From contig JBILYK010000006.1 in NCBI GenBank assembly GCA_044377735.1, forward strand, positions 1 to 64,000: a stretch of 64,000 nucleotides of DNA, written 5' to 3'. The position numbers and the translations under genes were made by a program. The stretch comes from Tabrizicola_A sp044377735. GTDB taxonomy: Bacteria; Pseudomonadota; Alphaproteobacteria; Rhodobacterales; Rhodobacteraceae. Position 1 is the stretch's first letter; every line of letters starts with the position of its first letter. The notes beneath the pieces were generated by a model that worked only from the letters and a program-made list of their open reading frames with translations, was not told the origin of the DNA and did no database searches. Shown in pieces: positions 51,363-60,417 of this stretch.

Positions 51363-52423
51363 TCCCCCAGCGCCTGCAAGGCGCCCGGCGCAAAACGCAC
51401 CCCGATGCGGTTGCCACGCTCGAACCCGGCGTCGCCTGTGGCTGGGCTTTGCACCCGTGCCATGATCTCGGTGCGGTCGGCCAGTTCCAGATGCACATGT
51501 GTATCGGTGCCAAAATAGACGAGGTTCGAGATCACCGCCGGAATGGCGCCCGCTTCGCCCACCGGCACAAGACGCAGCTGTTCGGGACGGATCGTCAGGG
51601 TGATGTCGCCTTTCACAGACGTCTCAAACTCCACCAGATCGCCCGAGGCCAGGCGAATTTTTCCACCGTCAGCGCGGGCTTCCAAGAAGTTGGTCTCGCC
51701 GATGAAGCTCGCGACAAAACGGTTTTTGGGTCGGGTGTAGATTTCCTTGGCGGTACCAACCTGCTGCAACTTGCCTTGCGACATCACGCCGACGCGGTCC
51801 GACATGGTCAGGGCTTCTTCCTGATCATGGGTCACAAAGACAAAGGTGATACCGGTTTCCATCTGCAACCGCTTCAATTCGATTTGCATCGCTTGCCGCA
51901 GTTTGAGATCCAAGGCCGACAGGGGTTCATCCAGCAAAAGCACTTTGGGCTGCGGGGCCAAAGCGCGCGCAAGCGCCACGCGCTGTTGTTGGCCACCGGA
52001 AAGCTGGCTGGTCTTGCGGTTCGCCATCGTATCCAGCTTGACCAAGGCCAGCATCTCGGCCGTGCGCGATTTCACCTCGGCGGCCGGTTTTCCCAGCATC
52101 TCAAGGCCAAAGGAAATGTTCTGCGCCACGGTCAGATGCGGAAACAACGCATAGGATTGAAACACCGTATTCACCGGGCGCTTGTTTGGCGGCAGATATG
52201 TGATGTCTTGGCCGTCCAGCAAGATCAGCCCATCGGTCGGCATTTCAAACCCGGCGATCAGGCGTAAAAGCGTGGTCTTACCACAGCCCGACGGGCCAAG
52301 AAGCGTAAAGAACTCACCCTCGCGGATCTCGACCGAGACATCGTCAAGCGCCCGCACGGCGGTGTCGCCTTGGCCAAAGGCTTTCACGACATTCCGGGCC
52401 TCGATGGCGTTACGCTCGGTCAC
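51359..52423 (-). CDS. ABC transporter ATP-binding protein, PotA-like
   Basis: A 354-residue ATPase with Walker A LLGPSGCGKTTLLR near residue 40, Q-loop VFQSYALFPH, signature LSGGQQQRVALARALAP near residue 140, Walker B VLLLDEPLSALD and H-loop VTHDQEEAL. The C-terminal TOBE_2 domain (about 270-350) is typical of polyamine and Fe3+ importers. It is the first transporter gene, 71 bp after the upstream amidase gene on the same strand. Confidence 0.93.
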   Translation of the reverse strand: MTERNAIEARNVVKAFGQGDTAVRALDDVSVEIREGEFFTLLGPSGCGKTTLLRLIAGFEMPTDGLILLDGQDITYLPPNKRPVNTVFQSYALFPHLTVAQNISFGLEMLGKPAAEVKSRTAEMLALVKLDTMANRKTSQLSGGQQQRVALARALAPQPKVLLLDEPLSALDLKLRQAMQIELKRLQMETGITFVFVTHDQEEALTMSDRVGVMSQGKLQQVGTAKEIYTRPKNRFVASFIGETNFLEARADGGKIRLASGDLVEFETSVKGDITLTIRPEQLRLVPVGEAGAIPAVISNLVYFGTDTHVHLELADRTEIMARVQSPATGDAGFERGNRIGVRFAPGALQALGE

Positions 52424-52494
52424 TGTGACTCGCTCCTTGTTGTTTTGATCTTATGTGGACTACGTTTTTCATGTGGTGCAACAGAAACCTGCAT

Positions 52495-53931
52495 TCAGCC
52501 CGCAATCGCTGCACGACGCTCTGCCCATGGTTGTGATTGCTCGATTTCAGCGCACAGGCTGATGAGAGTTTCATCATCGCCATAAGCGCTGGCAAGATGG
52601 ATGCCAATGGGCAGGCCTGCGGCAGACATTGCCAAAGGCAGGCTGGCGGCAGGTTGGCCGCTGGCATTGAACACCGCGCAGAAGGGTGAATAGGCAAAGA
52701 TGCCGTTCGGGCCAATGCGGTAGTCAACATAATTCTCGGTGTCGTGGTTGAACCGACCAACGCGGGCTGGGGGCTCAGCCAAGGTGGCGCACAAAAGAAC
52801 ATCGGGGCCAGAGGCGAAGAACCCGGCCATCTGGCGGCCAAAGGTGTGAATTTCGCCCACTGCTTCAAGATACCGCGTCGGGTGCAGCGTATCGGCATGT
52901 GCGCAGGCACCCCGGCTGACGCCTTCGACAAGATCGGGCGTCATCGGGCGGCCTTTCAGCGCCTTTTTCACCCCCAGGGCGGTTCCAACGCCGACGATAT
53001 CTGTCCAGGCGCGCATCATCATCGAGACATCGGCGGTGATCTGTGCAGGTTCGATGTGGTGGCCCATGGCCTCAAGCAGACGGGCCGTCGCGCGCACGGC
53101 CTCGGCCACTTCGGGGTGGATCGGCTCGCCGGTCAGGGTGGTGTCGCACACCGCCACGCGCAAGCGGCGGGGCGGGCGCGAGATGGCGTCGGCATGGCTT
53201 TTGGCCAAGGGCGGGGCCGCGTAAGGCGCACCAAGGTCGGGGCCGTGGCATGCGTCCAGCATCCGCGCGGTGTCGCGCACTGACCGCGTCAGGAACCCGT
53301 CAATCGCCATCCCCGCCCAACCTTCGCCGACATAGGGCCCATCAGGCAATCGTGCGCGGGTGGGTTTGAAACCGAAAAGACCACAAGAGGCCGCAGGGAT
53401 GCGCACCGACCCGCCGCCGTCCGACCCATGGGCAAAGGCCACGATCCCCGCCGCCACCGCCGCCCCTGCACCCCCTGAGGAGCCGCCGGGCGTATGGTCA
53501 AGGTTCCAAGGGTTGCGGGTGGGGCCGCCATAGACGGCCGCTTCGGTTGCCGCCCCAATTCCGCCCTCGGGGCTGGTGGTGCGGCCAAAGGTGACAACCC
53601 CAGTCGCCCGGATGCGTTCGTAAATCGCCGAATCGCGCCTGTAGCTTGTATTGGCCAAAAGACGGCTGCCATTGTGGCCGGGGAAATCCACAGCCTCGCA
53701 GCCCAGATCTTTCAAAAGGAACGGCACGCCGCGAAAGGGGCCTTGGGGCAGGCCGTCGGCAATCGCCTTGCGGGCAACACCTTCTTGCATCTGCACCACG
53801 GCATTGATGGCGGGGTTCCGCGCGGTGACCGCAGCAAGTGCCGCGTCCAAGAGTTCACTTGCGCTGACCTCGCGGCGGGCCACGCGTTCGGCCAGTTCGG
53901 TTGCGTCCTTTGCACCAAGATCACCGATCAT
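52495..53931 (-). CDS. Amidase (signature family), second copy
   Basis: A 478-residue amidase-signature enzyme distinct from the one at 47032. The triad is complete: Lys in PFLLKDLGCEA near residue 70, cis-Ser in HTPGGSSGGAGAAVAAG near residue 145 and nucleophile Ser in GSDGGGSVRIPAASCGLFG near residue 168. ATG 53931 lies after gggggaagaagg. It heads the row with the polyamine-type transporter downstream, so it may act on a transported amide, or on its product. The divergent cobalamin riboswitch is 186 bp away. Confidence 0.9.
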   Translation of the reverse strand: MIGDLGAKDATELAERVARREVSASELLDAALAAVTARNPAINAVVQMQEGVARKAIADGLPQGPFRGVPFLLKDLGCEAVDFPGHNGSRLLANTSYRRDSAIYERIRATGVVTFGRTTSPEGGIGAATEAAVYGGPTRNPWNLDHTPGGSSGGAGAAVAAGIVAFAHGSDGGGSVRIPAASCGLFGFKPTRARLPDGPYVGEGWAGMAIDGFLTRSVRDTARMLDACHGPDLGAPYAAPPLAKSHADAISRPPRRLRVAVCDTTLTGEPIHPEVAEAVRATARLLEAMGHHIEPAQITADVSMMMRAWTDIVGVGTALGVKKALKGRPMTPDLVEGVSRGACAHADTLHPTRYLEAVGEIHTFGRQMAGFFASGPDVLLCATLAEPPARVGRFNHDTENYVDYRIGPNGIFAYSPFCAVFNASGQPAASLPLAMSAAGLPIGIHLASAYGDDETLISLCAEIEQSQPWAERRAAIAG

Positions 53932-54116
53932 CCTTCTTCCCCCATGGCCGTATTTCTGGGGCCGAGCCTGACCGGGTGGGGCGCGCCGGTCCATCCCGCC
54001 CGCGCCCTCACGCGTGTCGGTTTCCGGCCGCGCGGCTTGATTGCGACATTCCCGCCCGAACGCGCGACATGGGGCCAAAGCGGTGCTTGACAGGGGCGGG
54101 CCTTGCGCTAAGCAAG

Positions 54117-54288
54117 GATCACCTTCGGTTCCGGCTAGCCCCGGATGAAAAGGGAATGTGGTGTAATTCCACAGCTGCCCCCGCAACTGTAAGCGGCGAG
54201 CGATGACGGTATATGCCACTGGGGACAAACCCCGGGAAGGCCCGTCAAAGCCGTGACCCGCAAGCCAGGAGACCTGCCAAGGTGATCA
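54117..54288 (+). promoter_or_regulatory. Cobalamin (AdoCbl) riboswitch
   Basis: The B12 box agccaggagacctgcc (54263-54278) is exact. The P1 helix gatcacctt/aaggtgatc (54118-54126, 54279-54287) closes the element. The conserved inner parts (tgaaaagggaatg, the cagctgcccccgcaactgtaagcgg block, the gccactgggg... gggaagg block) are in order. A small tcccca/tgggga hairpin at 54399-54416 lies near the btuB ribosome site and may be part of the expression platform. It controls the B12 operon. Confidence 0.95.
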
Positions 54289-54435
54289 CCCTTACCGGGG
54301 CGCGGGGCGCGCTGCGGCAGGCGTCCTTTCGCCAGTGGTGACGTTTTCACCGTCGGCGGAGGGTCATTGGCCTTTCCCAAGACAAAACGCATACCTGCTC
54401 CCCACAACTATGGGGAATGTCAAAGGGTTAAGGTC

Positions 54436-56421
54436 ATGAAAAGGAATAATATCTCTCTTGTTGCGTTGGTTTCTGCGCTGGCCGTGCCGGCGCAGGCACA
54501 AGAGATTGAGCTGGATGAGATTGTGGTGAGTGCAAATCTCATAGCTACCAGTGCGAAAAGTACTGGTAGCCCAGTCATTCTTGTGAAGCGCGACGAAATA
54601 GAAGATTCTGGCGCCCCGAGCCTAGCGTCCTATTTTCAACGGATTGCAGGCATGTCTATTCGGTCGACTGGCCCTGTTGGAACACAGACCGGCTTGCAGG
54701 TTCGGGGCGTTTCGCAAAACTACGTTGGTGTGACGGTTGATGGCATCGATGTCACAGACCCCTCAAGCACCCAGACGGCTTTCGACTTTGGTCACCTCCT
54801 GTCTGCTGATGTCGGACGGGTCGAAGTTCTTAAGGGCAGCCAGTCTGCCCGTTACGGCTCTAACGCGATGGGTGGCGCAATTTCGATTGAAACGCTTCGA
54901 CCAACGGAGAAAGGCCTTCATCAATCTGCCATATTAGAAGTTGGGTCGTATAAAACGCGGACCTTGAGTTATGGTGCGACGTTTATGGATGACCATACGC
55001 AGGCCGGTATAAATCTTAGCAAATATCGGACTGACGGCTTTTCGACATCTGATCAGGGAACCGAGGCCGACGGGTTTGACTCGTCGCGTGTGTCTTTCAG
55101 TGTCACACATCAGTTCGACAGTGGGTTGCGAATTGGCCTGAACGGGTTTGGCGACATTAGCGAATCTGAATATGATCCTGCCTATTACCTTGATCCGTTG
55201 CTGCTGGGCTCGATGATTAATGCAAACACGGTGGATTTCAAAGGAAACGACGACATCTTCATCGCGGCTGGAGACGGCGGTTCGCCGGATGAAGCCTTGA
55301 CACGCAAATCATTTGGACTTCGCGCGGTAGCTGAATTCACCACCGGTGCGGTCGATCACAAGGTCTCGGTCAGCAATTTCCGCATTACGCGGAGTTACCA
55401 TGAACAAGAGGTCGCGCCAGATTACTCAGACAATCCCATTCCTTTGATAGGAACCATGGTTCAGATTACGGATGCGACCTATCTCGGCACCCGCCGTAAA
55501 ACCGAATGGACGGCGAGCTTTGGGGGTATTGGTGGCCAATTCATCCTTGGAGCCGACTGGTCGGACGAGCGGTTGGAGCAGTTCGGTGATTATGGCACAT
55601 CAGATGAAACGCAGGATCGATTGGGGTTTTTTGGCGAATACACAAGCGAACTGGCCTCAGGCACTGACGTTGCGCTGTCCTTGCGGCGGGATTCTTCAGA
55701 AGGGTTTGGCAGTCACTTGTCATGGCGTGTCGCGATGGCACATGAGTTGGCGTCTGATACGATCGTTCGGTTTCAGGCAGGGACAGGGTTTCGCGCGCCT
55801 TCAACGTTCGAACAATTCAGCATCTACAACCCCGGCGCTTTAAAAGTCGAGGAAAGCCGCAGCTTTGATTTTGGGATTGAGCAACGCTTTGGAGAGACAA
55901 GTTTTGCGCGTGTGTCAGCGTTCATGGTCGATGCAGAGAACTTGATCGGTTATGATTTTGGTGCAACCAATTGTCCGGCTGTCGAAATATATGGTCCTGG
56001 CTGCTATGGTCAGGTTGAGGGCCTTTCAAAGCGTTCGGGTGTTGAGGTCGAGGCGGGTTTTGAGATATTGAAAGACATGCAACTGCGCGGTTCTTATACC
56101 TATACCGACAGCGGCACCAATGCGTCCGACGCGTGGACAAGAGTGGCGCGACACAGTGTCAGCATGGACGTAGCTGTAGCGGTCACCTCCAAGACACAGG
56201 CCAATATTGGCGTTGTTGCCGCACTGGATCGACCCGACTTTCCTGATGGGTCAACGGCGAAGAATTACGCCACTGTTAATGCTTCGCTAACGCATGAATT
56301 CGGGAATGGTGCTGCGGGGTATCTGCGTTTAGAGAATGTGTTTGATGAAGACTATCAACTGACTGAAGGTTACAACACTTCCGGGCGCGCGGCCTTTGTG
56401 GGCCTTCGTGCCAAGTTCTGA
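54436..56421 (+). CDS. btuB: TonB-dependent cobalamin receptor, BtuB-like
   Basis: The 661-residue outer-membrane receptor has a signal peptide (MKRNNISLVALVSALAVPAQA) and a TonB box near ELDEIVVSA. A plug domain with LQVRGVSQNYVGVTVDGIDV and VEVLKGSQSARYGSNAMGGAI (in two parts) follows, then a 22-strand barrel ending ...AFVGLRAKF. Control by the cobalamin riboswitch supports B12 or another corrinoid as ligand. Base composition is lower (about 52% GC) than nearby genes. The start follows ttaaggtc. Confidence 0.9.
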   Translation: MKRNNISLVALVSALAVPAQAQEIELDEIVVSANLIATSAKSTGSPVILVKRDEIEDSGAPSLASYFQRIAGMSIRSTGPVGTQTGLQVRGVSQNYVGVTVDGIDVTDPSSTQTAFDFGHLLSADVGRVEVLKGSQSARYGSNAMGGAISIETLRPTEKGLHQSAILEVGSYKTRTLSYGATFMDDHTQAGINLSKYRTDGFSTSDQGTEADGFDSSRVSFSVTHQFDSGLRIGLNGFGDISESEYDPAYYLDPLLLGSMINANTVDFKGNDDIFIAAGDGGSPDEALTRKSFGLRAVAEFTTGAVDHKVSVSNFRITRSYHEQEVAPDYSDNPIPLIGTMVQITDATYLGTRRKTEWTASFGGIGGQFILGADWSDERLEQFGDYGTSDETQDRLGFFGEYTSELASGTDVALSLRRDSSEGFGSHLSWRVAMAHELASDTIVRFQAGTGFRAPSTFEQFSIYNPGALKVEESRSFDFGIEQRFGETSFARVSAFMVDAENLIGYDFGATNCPAVEIYGPGCYGQVEGLSKRSGVEVEAGFEILKDMQLRGSYTYTDSGTNASDAWTRVARHSVSMDVAVAVTSKTQANIGVVAALDRPDFPDGSTAKNYATVNASLTHEFGNGAAGYLRLENVFDEDYQLTEGYNTSGRAAFVGLRAKF

Positions 56422-57250
56422 TCGCCCTGTCTTGGCCTTGGCTCTGGCGGCACTTGTCGCCAGCGCCTTGCCTGCCTGCGCCGATGCCCCTGAACGGGTT
56501 GTTTCGATGAACCTGTGCACCGATCAACTGGCCATGATGCTGGCGGCACCCGGTCAGTTGGTCAGTGTCAGCCATTTGGCCACCGAAGTGCAGTCTTCGT
56601 CGATGATCGAGGAGGCGCGGGCCTATCCGGCGAACCGGGGACAGGTGGAGCAGGTGTTTCTCATGCGCCCCGATCTGGTGTTGGCGGGCACCTATACGCA
56701 GGTCTCCACCGTAGACCTTTTGCACCGACTTGGGGTTGAGGTGGTTCAGGTGCCGCCCGCTTCGTCATTTGCGGATGCGGTAGAGCAGGTTCGCATTGTT
56801 GGCCGTGCATTGGGGCAAGAGGCCAAGGCAGATGCCATGGCCGATGTCTTTGCCGCCGAGATCGAGGCCGCGCGGTTTGACGGCACGCCCCGCACGGCGG
56901 CATTCTACTATCCCAACGGCTACACCACCGGGTCGGGGACTTTGGCCAATGAGGTTTTGGAGTTGACAGGCTTCACCAACACTGGTGCCACTTCGGGCGT
57001 GACGGGGGGGGGTATTCTGCCGCTTGAACGGCTGGTCATGGCGGAGCCCGAGTTGATTGTGACGTCCCAGCGGTATCCCGGTGCCTCGCGGTCTGAGGAT
57101 ATCCTTGTGCACCCCGCCTTGCGGGCCGTGCAGGCGCGGGCAGGGGTCGAGCTGACCTCGGGCGCTGACTGGGTTTGTGGCACCCCGCATTTGATGCGGG
57201 CGATTGCAAAGGTCACGGCGGCGCGGGCTGCGTTGGAGGCGGACGAATGA
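56408..57250 (+). CDS. btuF: Corrinoid ABC transporter substrate-binding protein, BtuF-like
   Basis: The 280-residue protein has a signal peptide (PVLALALAALVASALPACADA) and the BtuF/FecB fold: RVVSMNLCTDQLAMMLAA, the RPDLVLAGTYTQVSTV segment and a late DWVCGTPHLMRAI. GTG 56408 lies inside the end of btuB; TTG 56396 is an alternative. It hands corrinoid to the BtuCD complex in the periplasm. The stop overlaps btuC (ATGA). A second, signal-less relative is at 59626. Confidence 0.88.
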   Translation: MPSSDRPVLALALAALVASALPACADAPERVVSMNLCTDQLAMMLAAPGQLVSVSHLATEVQSSSMIEEARAYPANRGQVEQVFLMRPDLVLAGTYTQVSTVDLLHRLGVEVVQVPPASSFADAVEQVRIVGRALGQEAKADAMADVFAAEIEAARFDGTPRTAAFYYPNGYTTGSGTLANEVLELTGFTNTGATSGVTGGGILPLERLVMAEPELIVTSQRYPGASRSEDILVHPALRAVQARAGVELTSGADWVCGTPHLMRAIAKVTAARAALEADE

Positions 57251-58227
57251 AGGTTCTTGTGGCCTTGGGGGCGCTGGTGGCTGTCTTGTTCTTCGGCTCG
57301 CTTCTGATTGGACCGGCGGGTTTGGGCTTGGGCGAAAGCCTGAGGGCCCTGATAACCGGGCAGGGGGGGGCTGTTGTTCTGGTGATGCAGGAAATTCGCC
57401 TGCCACGCGCGCTGTTGGGGCTGATGACGGGGGCTGCCTTGGGCCTGTCAGGGGCTGCGATGCAGGGCTATCTGCGCAACCCGTTGGCCGAGCCGGGGTT
57501 GATCGGTGTGTCGGCAAGTGCCGCCTTGGGTGCGGTCTTGGCGCTGCAAACGGGTCTTGCCACGATTTTCGCGCTGGCTTTGCCGCTGTCGGCTTTGGCG
57601 GGCGCAGGTGTCGCGGTGCTTTTGATCCTTGGCTTGGCTGGTCCGCGGGGCGGGGCCTTGGCGCTGATCCTTGCAGGCGTCGCGATTTCTGCGCTCGCGG
57701 CGGCGCTGACCAGCCTTGTGTTGAACCTTTCGCCCAACCCCTTTGCCGCGATGGAGATCGTTTACTGGATGATGGGGTCCTTGGCCGATCGGTCGATGGA
57801 CCATGTCTGGCTTGCCGCGCCGTTCATGGTGGCAGGGCTTGTCATGCTGCTCTCATTGGGCCGCAGCTTTGACGCCTTGACCCTGGGCGAGGATGCAGCC
57901 GCCTCGATGGGCGTGAACCTTGCGCGGCTGCGGTTGGTGCTTATCGGTGGCACGGCGCTGGCGGTGGGGGCGAGCGTTTCGGTTGCAGGCTCTATTGGCT
58001 TTGTTGGGCTGGTGGTGCCGCATGTGCTGCGGCCCCTTGTCGGCGCGCAGCCGTCCCGGCTGCTCCCCGCCTCGGCGCTTGGGGGGGCGGCAGTGGTTTT
58101 GGCGGCGGATATCGCCGTGCGAATGATCGCGCCGGATCAGGACCTGAAGCTGGGCGTTCTGACCGCCCTCATCGGTGCGCCGTTCTTTTTGCATCTGATC
58201 TGGCGGCTGCGGGGGACTGAGGCATGA
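57247..58227 (+). CDS. btuC: Corrinoid ABC transporter permease, BtuC-like
   Basis: A 326-residue FecCD-type permease with about ten hydrophobic segments. It has RLPRALLGLMTGAALGLSGAAMQGYLRNPLAEPGLIG near residue 52 (in two parts) and VGLVVPHVLRPLVG near residue 250, both conserved in BtuC. It forms the channel with BtuD. It overlaps btuF and btuD by 4 bp each. Confidence 0.92.
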   Translation: MKVLVALGALVAVLFFGSLLIGPAGLGLGESLRALITGQGGAVVLVMQEIRLPRALLGLMTGAALGLSGAAMQGYLRNPLAEPGLIGVSASAALGAVLALQTGLATIFALALPLSALAGAGVAVLLILGLAGPRGGALALILAGVAISALAAALTSLVLNLSPNPFAAMEIVYWMMGSLADRSMDHVWLAAPFMVAGLVMLLSLGRSFDALTLGEDAAASMGVNLARLRLVLIGGTALAVGASVSVAGSIGFVGLVVPHVLRPLVGAQPSRLLPASALGGAAVVLAADIAVRMIAPDQDLKLGVLTALIGAPFFLHLIWRLRGTEA

Positions 58228-58973
58228 GCCTTTTCTCAGTGCAAAACCTGACCGTGCGCCGGGGCCTCTGCCCGGTGGTCGAAGATGTCAGCCTGACCGT
58301 GAGTGAGGGGGAATTCGTCGGCCTCATCGGTCCGAATGGTGCAGGCAAGACCAGCCTTCTGCGCGCTGCCCTTGGCCTTTTGCCGCATGAGGGGCGATCG
58401 TCGCTGACCGTGCTGTCCCCGCGTCTGCGCGCGAAGGCAGCGGCCTTCTTGCCGCAAGGGCGCGAGATTGCTTGGCCGGTCTCGGTGGAGGCGCTGGTCG
58501 CCTTGGGGCGCGGCGCGCATCTGGGCGCGGGGTCTGACGCCGACCGCCGCGCGGTGGACCATGCGCTGGAGCGGATGGGGCTGCAAGGCTACCGTGCCCG
58601 CACCGCCACTGCGCTGTCGGGCGGGGAACAGGCGCGGGTGCTGATCGCGCGCGCCTTGGCGCAGGACACGCCCCTTTTGCTGGCTGACGAGCCGGTGGCG
58701 GGGCTTGACCCCGAGGCGCAGTTAAAGACCATGGAGGTCTTTGCCGACCTTGCCCGCGAAGGGCGCGGGGTGGTCGCCTCGATCCATGATCTTGGCCTTG
58801 CGGCGCGGTCCTGCTCGCGTCTGGTGATGATGCAGGCGGGCCGGGTGGTGGCCGATGGCCCCCCGCGTGAGGTCTTGTCAGATGACAATCTGGCGCGGGT
58901 CTTTGGGGTGCGGGGCTTTCACGCGGAAACACCCGATGGTCCGGTGTTCCAACCTATGGGGGTGGTGCGATGA
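58224..58973 (+). CDS. btuD: Corrinoid ABC transporter ATP-binding protein, BtuD-like
   Basis: A 249-residue ATPase of the FecE/BtuD type: Walker A GPNGAGKTSLLRAALG near residue 36, signature LSGGEQARVLIARAL near residue 131, and Walker B LLLADEPVAGLDPEAQ near residue 150. The H-loop is SIHDLGLAARSCSR. It powers the BtuC channel. The ATG overlaps btuC and the stop overlaps cbiZ. Confidence 0.93.
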   Translation: MSLFSVQNLTVRRGLCPVVEDVSLTVSEGEFVGLIGPNGAGKTSLLRAALGLLPHEGRSSLTVLSPRLRAKAAAFLPQGREIAWPVSVEALVALGRGAHLGAGSDADRRAVDHALERMGLQGYRARTATALSGGEQARVLIARALAQDTPLLLADEPVAGLDPEAQLKTMEVFADLAREGRGVVASIHDLGLAARSCSRLVMMQAGRVVADGPPREVLSDDNLARVFGVRGFHAETPDGPVFQPMGVVR

Positions 58974-59629
58974 GGGCGACGGTGACGTTGGACCGCCCGT
59001 GGCTGCGGATGGACCTGCCGCGTGAGATGCGGGTCCTCAGCTGGGCGCCTCATGGCGCGGGATACACGCCCGCCAATGCGATTGTATGGCGTGAGGTCAA
59101 GAATGCCGATCTGACGCCCGACTTTGACGCCGAGGCGTGGTTGTCCCAGCAGATGCCGATGCGCTCAGTTGGCATGCTGACCTCACGCGATGTCGGCACT
59201 TGGGCCGACGCCTTTGCCGAGGTGGAGGGGATCACAGCCCATTGCGTGGCCACCGTGGGCCTTTCGAACGCTGAGGCGGTGGGGCGTCGGCTGCCCTATC
59301 ACAGCGCCGATTATGGCACGATCAACATCGGCCTTCTGACCAATGCCGCGCTGACCGAAGCGGCGCAGTTGGAGGCGTTGAGCATCGCCGTTCAGGCCCG
59401 CACAGCGGGGGTCTTGGCGGCGGGGCTGGAATTGGCCACCGGGCTGGCGACCGGGACGGGCACCGATTGCGTGGCGCTGGCCTGTCTGCCCGGTGCAGAC
59501 CGCTATGCAGGCCTGCACACGCCGGTCGGCGAAGCGGTGGGGGCGGCGGTGCGCGACTGCCTGACGCGGGCCGCGCAATCTTGGGTCGTTTGGCGCGACG
59601 CCGAGCGTGCCAAAAAGGCCCAGACATGA
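58970..59629 (+). CDS. cbiZ: Adenosylcobinamide amidohydrolase
   Basis: CbiZ cuts adenosyl-(pseudo)cobinamides to adenosylcobyric acid so that foreign corrinoids can be rebuilt with the cell's own lower ligand. The 219 residues hold the family parts MLTSRDVGTWADAFAEVEG, TVGLSNAEAVGRR near residue 88, GTINIGLLTNAALTEAAQ and TGTGTDCVALAC near residue 162. Its presence in a riboswitch-controlled uptake operon supports corrinoid remodelling. It overlaps btuD and the next gene. Confidence 0.9.
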   Translation: MRATVTLDRPWLRMDLPREMRVLSWAPHGAGYTPANAIVWREVKNADLTPDFDAEAWLSQQMPMRSVGMLTSRDVGTWADAFAEVEGITAHCVATVGLSNAEAVGRRLPYHSADYGTINIGLLTNAALTEAAQLEALSIAVQARTAGVLAAGLELATGLATGTGTDCVALACLPGADRYAGLHTPVGEAVGAAVRDCLTRAAQSWVVWRDAERAKKAQT

Positions 59630-60417
59630 GCTTTCATCGGATCGTCTGTCTTACCGAAGAAACCGTTGAGACGCTCTATTTGCTGGGACAAGACCGCCGG
59701 ATTGTCGGTGTCACGGGCTATGCCATCCGCCCCGCAAGGGTGCGCAAGGAAAAGCCGCGTGTCGGGGCCTTTACCAGTGCTGATCTGGACAAGATCAAGA
59801 CGCTGAACCCTGATCTTGTCCTGACATTCTCGGACTTGCAGGCCGACATTGCCGCCGGGCTGATCCGGGCGGGGATCGAGGTGCATGCCTTCAATCATCG
59901 CGATGTGGCAGGCATTTTGCGGATGATCCGCACGCTCGGCGCGCTTTTGGGCTGCATGGACCAAGCCGAGGCCCTGATCGGGGGCTATGAGACCCGGATT
60001 GCTGATTTGCGCGCCACCCCACGCCCGCACCGCCCGCGCGTGTTCTTTGAAGAATGGGATGAGCCGATCATCTCGGGCATCAAGTGGGTCAGCGAACTGG
60101 TCGAAATCGCGGGCGGGCAAGACATCTTTCCCGAACTGGCGGCCAAGCCTTTGGCCAAGGATCGCATCCTTCTGTCCGACGCCATTCCGCCACGCGCGCC
60201 GGATGTAATCCTTGCCTCATGGTGCGGCAAGAAGGTTGTGACCTCGCGCATTGCGGGACGGGCAGGCTGGCAAGATGTGCCTGCGGTGGCGGCTGGTCGG
60301 ATCCATGAGATCAAGTCGCCCCTGATCTTGCAACCGGGCCCTGCGGCATTGACCGACGGGCTGGATGCCATCGTGGCCGCACTTTGGCCGGGCGATCAGC
60401 GGGCGATTGGCAAATAG
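59626..60417 (+). CDS. BtuF-like corrinoid-binding protein without signal peptide
   Basis: The 263-residue protein has the two-lobe fold of BtuF-type binding proteins (TEETVETLYLLGQDRRIVGVTGY near the start, in two parts; LNPDLVLTFSDLQADIA; SGIKWVSELVEIAGG; LASWCGKKVVTSRIAGRAGW; ending QPGPAALTDGL). It starts directly MSFHRIVCL with no signal sequence, so it should stay in the cytoplasm. It lies right behind cbiZ with an ATGA overlap. A role as a cytoplasmic corrinoid carrier or sensor is inferred. Confidence 0.8.
   Translation: MSFHRIVCLTEETVETLYLLGQDRRIVGVTGYAIRPARVRKEKPRVGAFTSADLDKIKTLNPDLVLTFSDLQADIAAGLIRAGIEVHAFNHRDVAGILRMIRTLGALLGCMDQAEALIGGYETRIADLRATPRPHRPRVFFEEWDEPIISGIKWVSELVEIAGGQDIFPELAAKPLAKDRILLSDAIPPRAPDVILASWCGKKVVTSRIAGRAGWQDVPAVAAGRIHEIKSPLILQPGPAALTDGLDAIVAALWPGDQRAIGK

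Noticed and set aside
54367..54435. Upstream extension of btuB from an earlier start
   Set aside because: The extra codons run through the riboswitch-proximal leader; the signal peptide starts at 54436.
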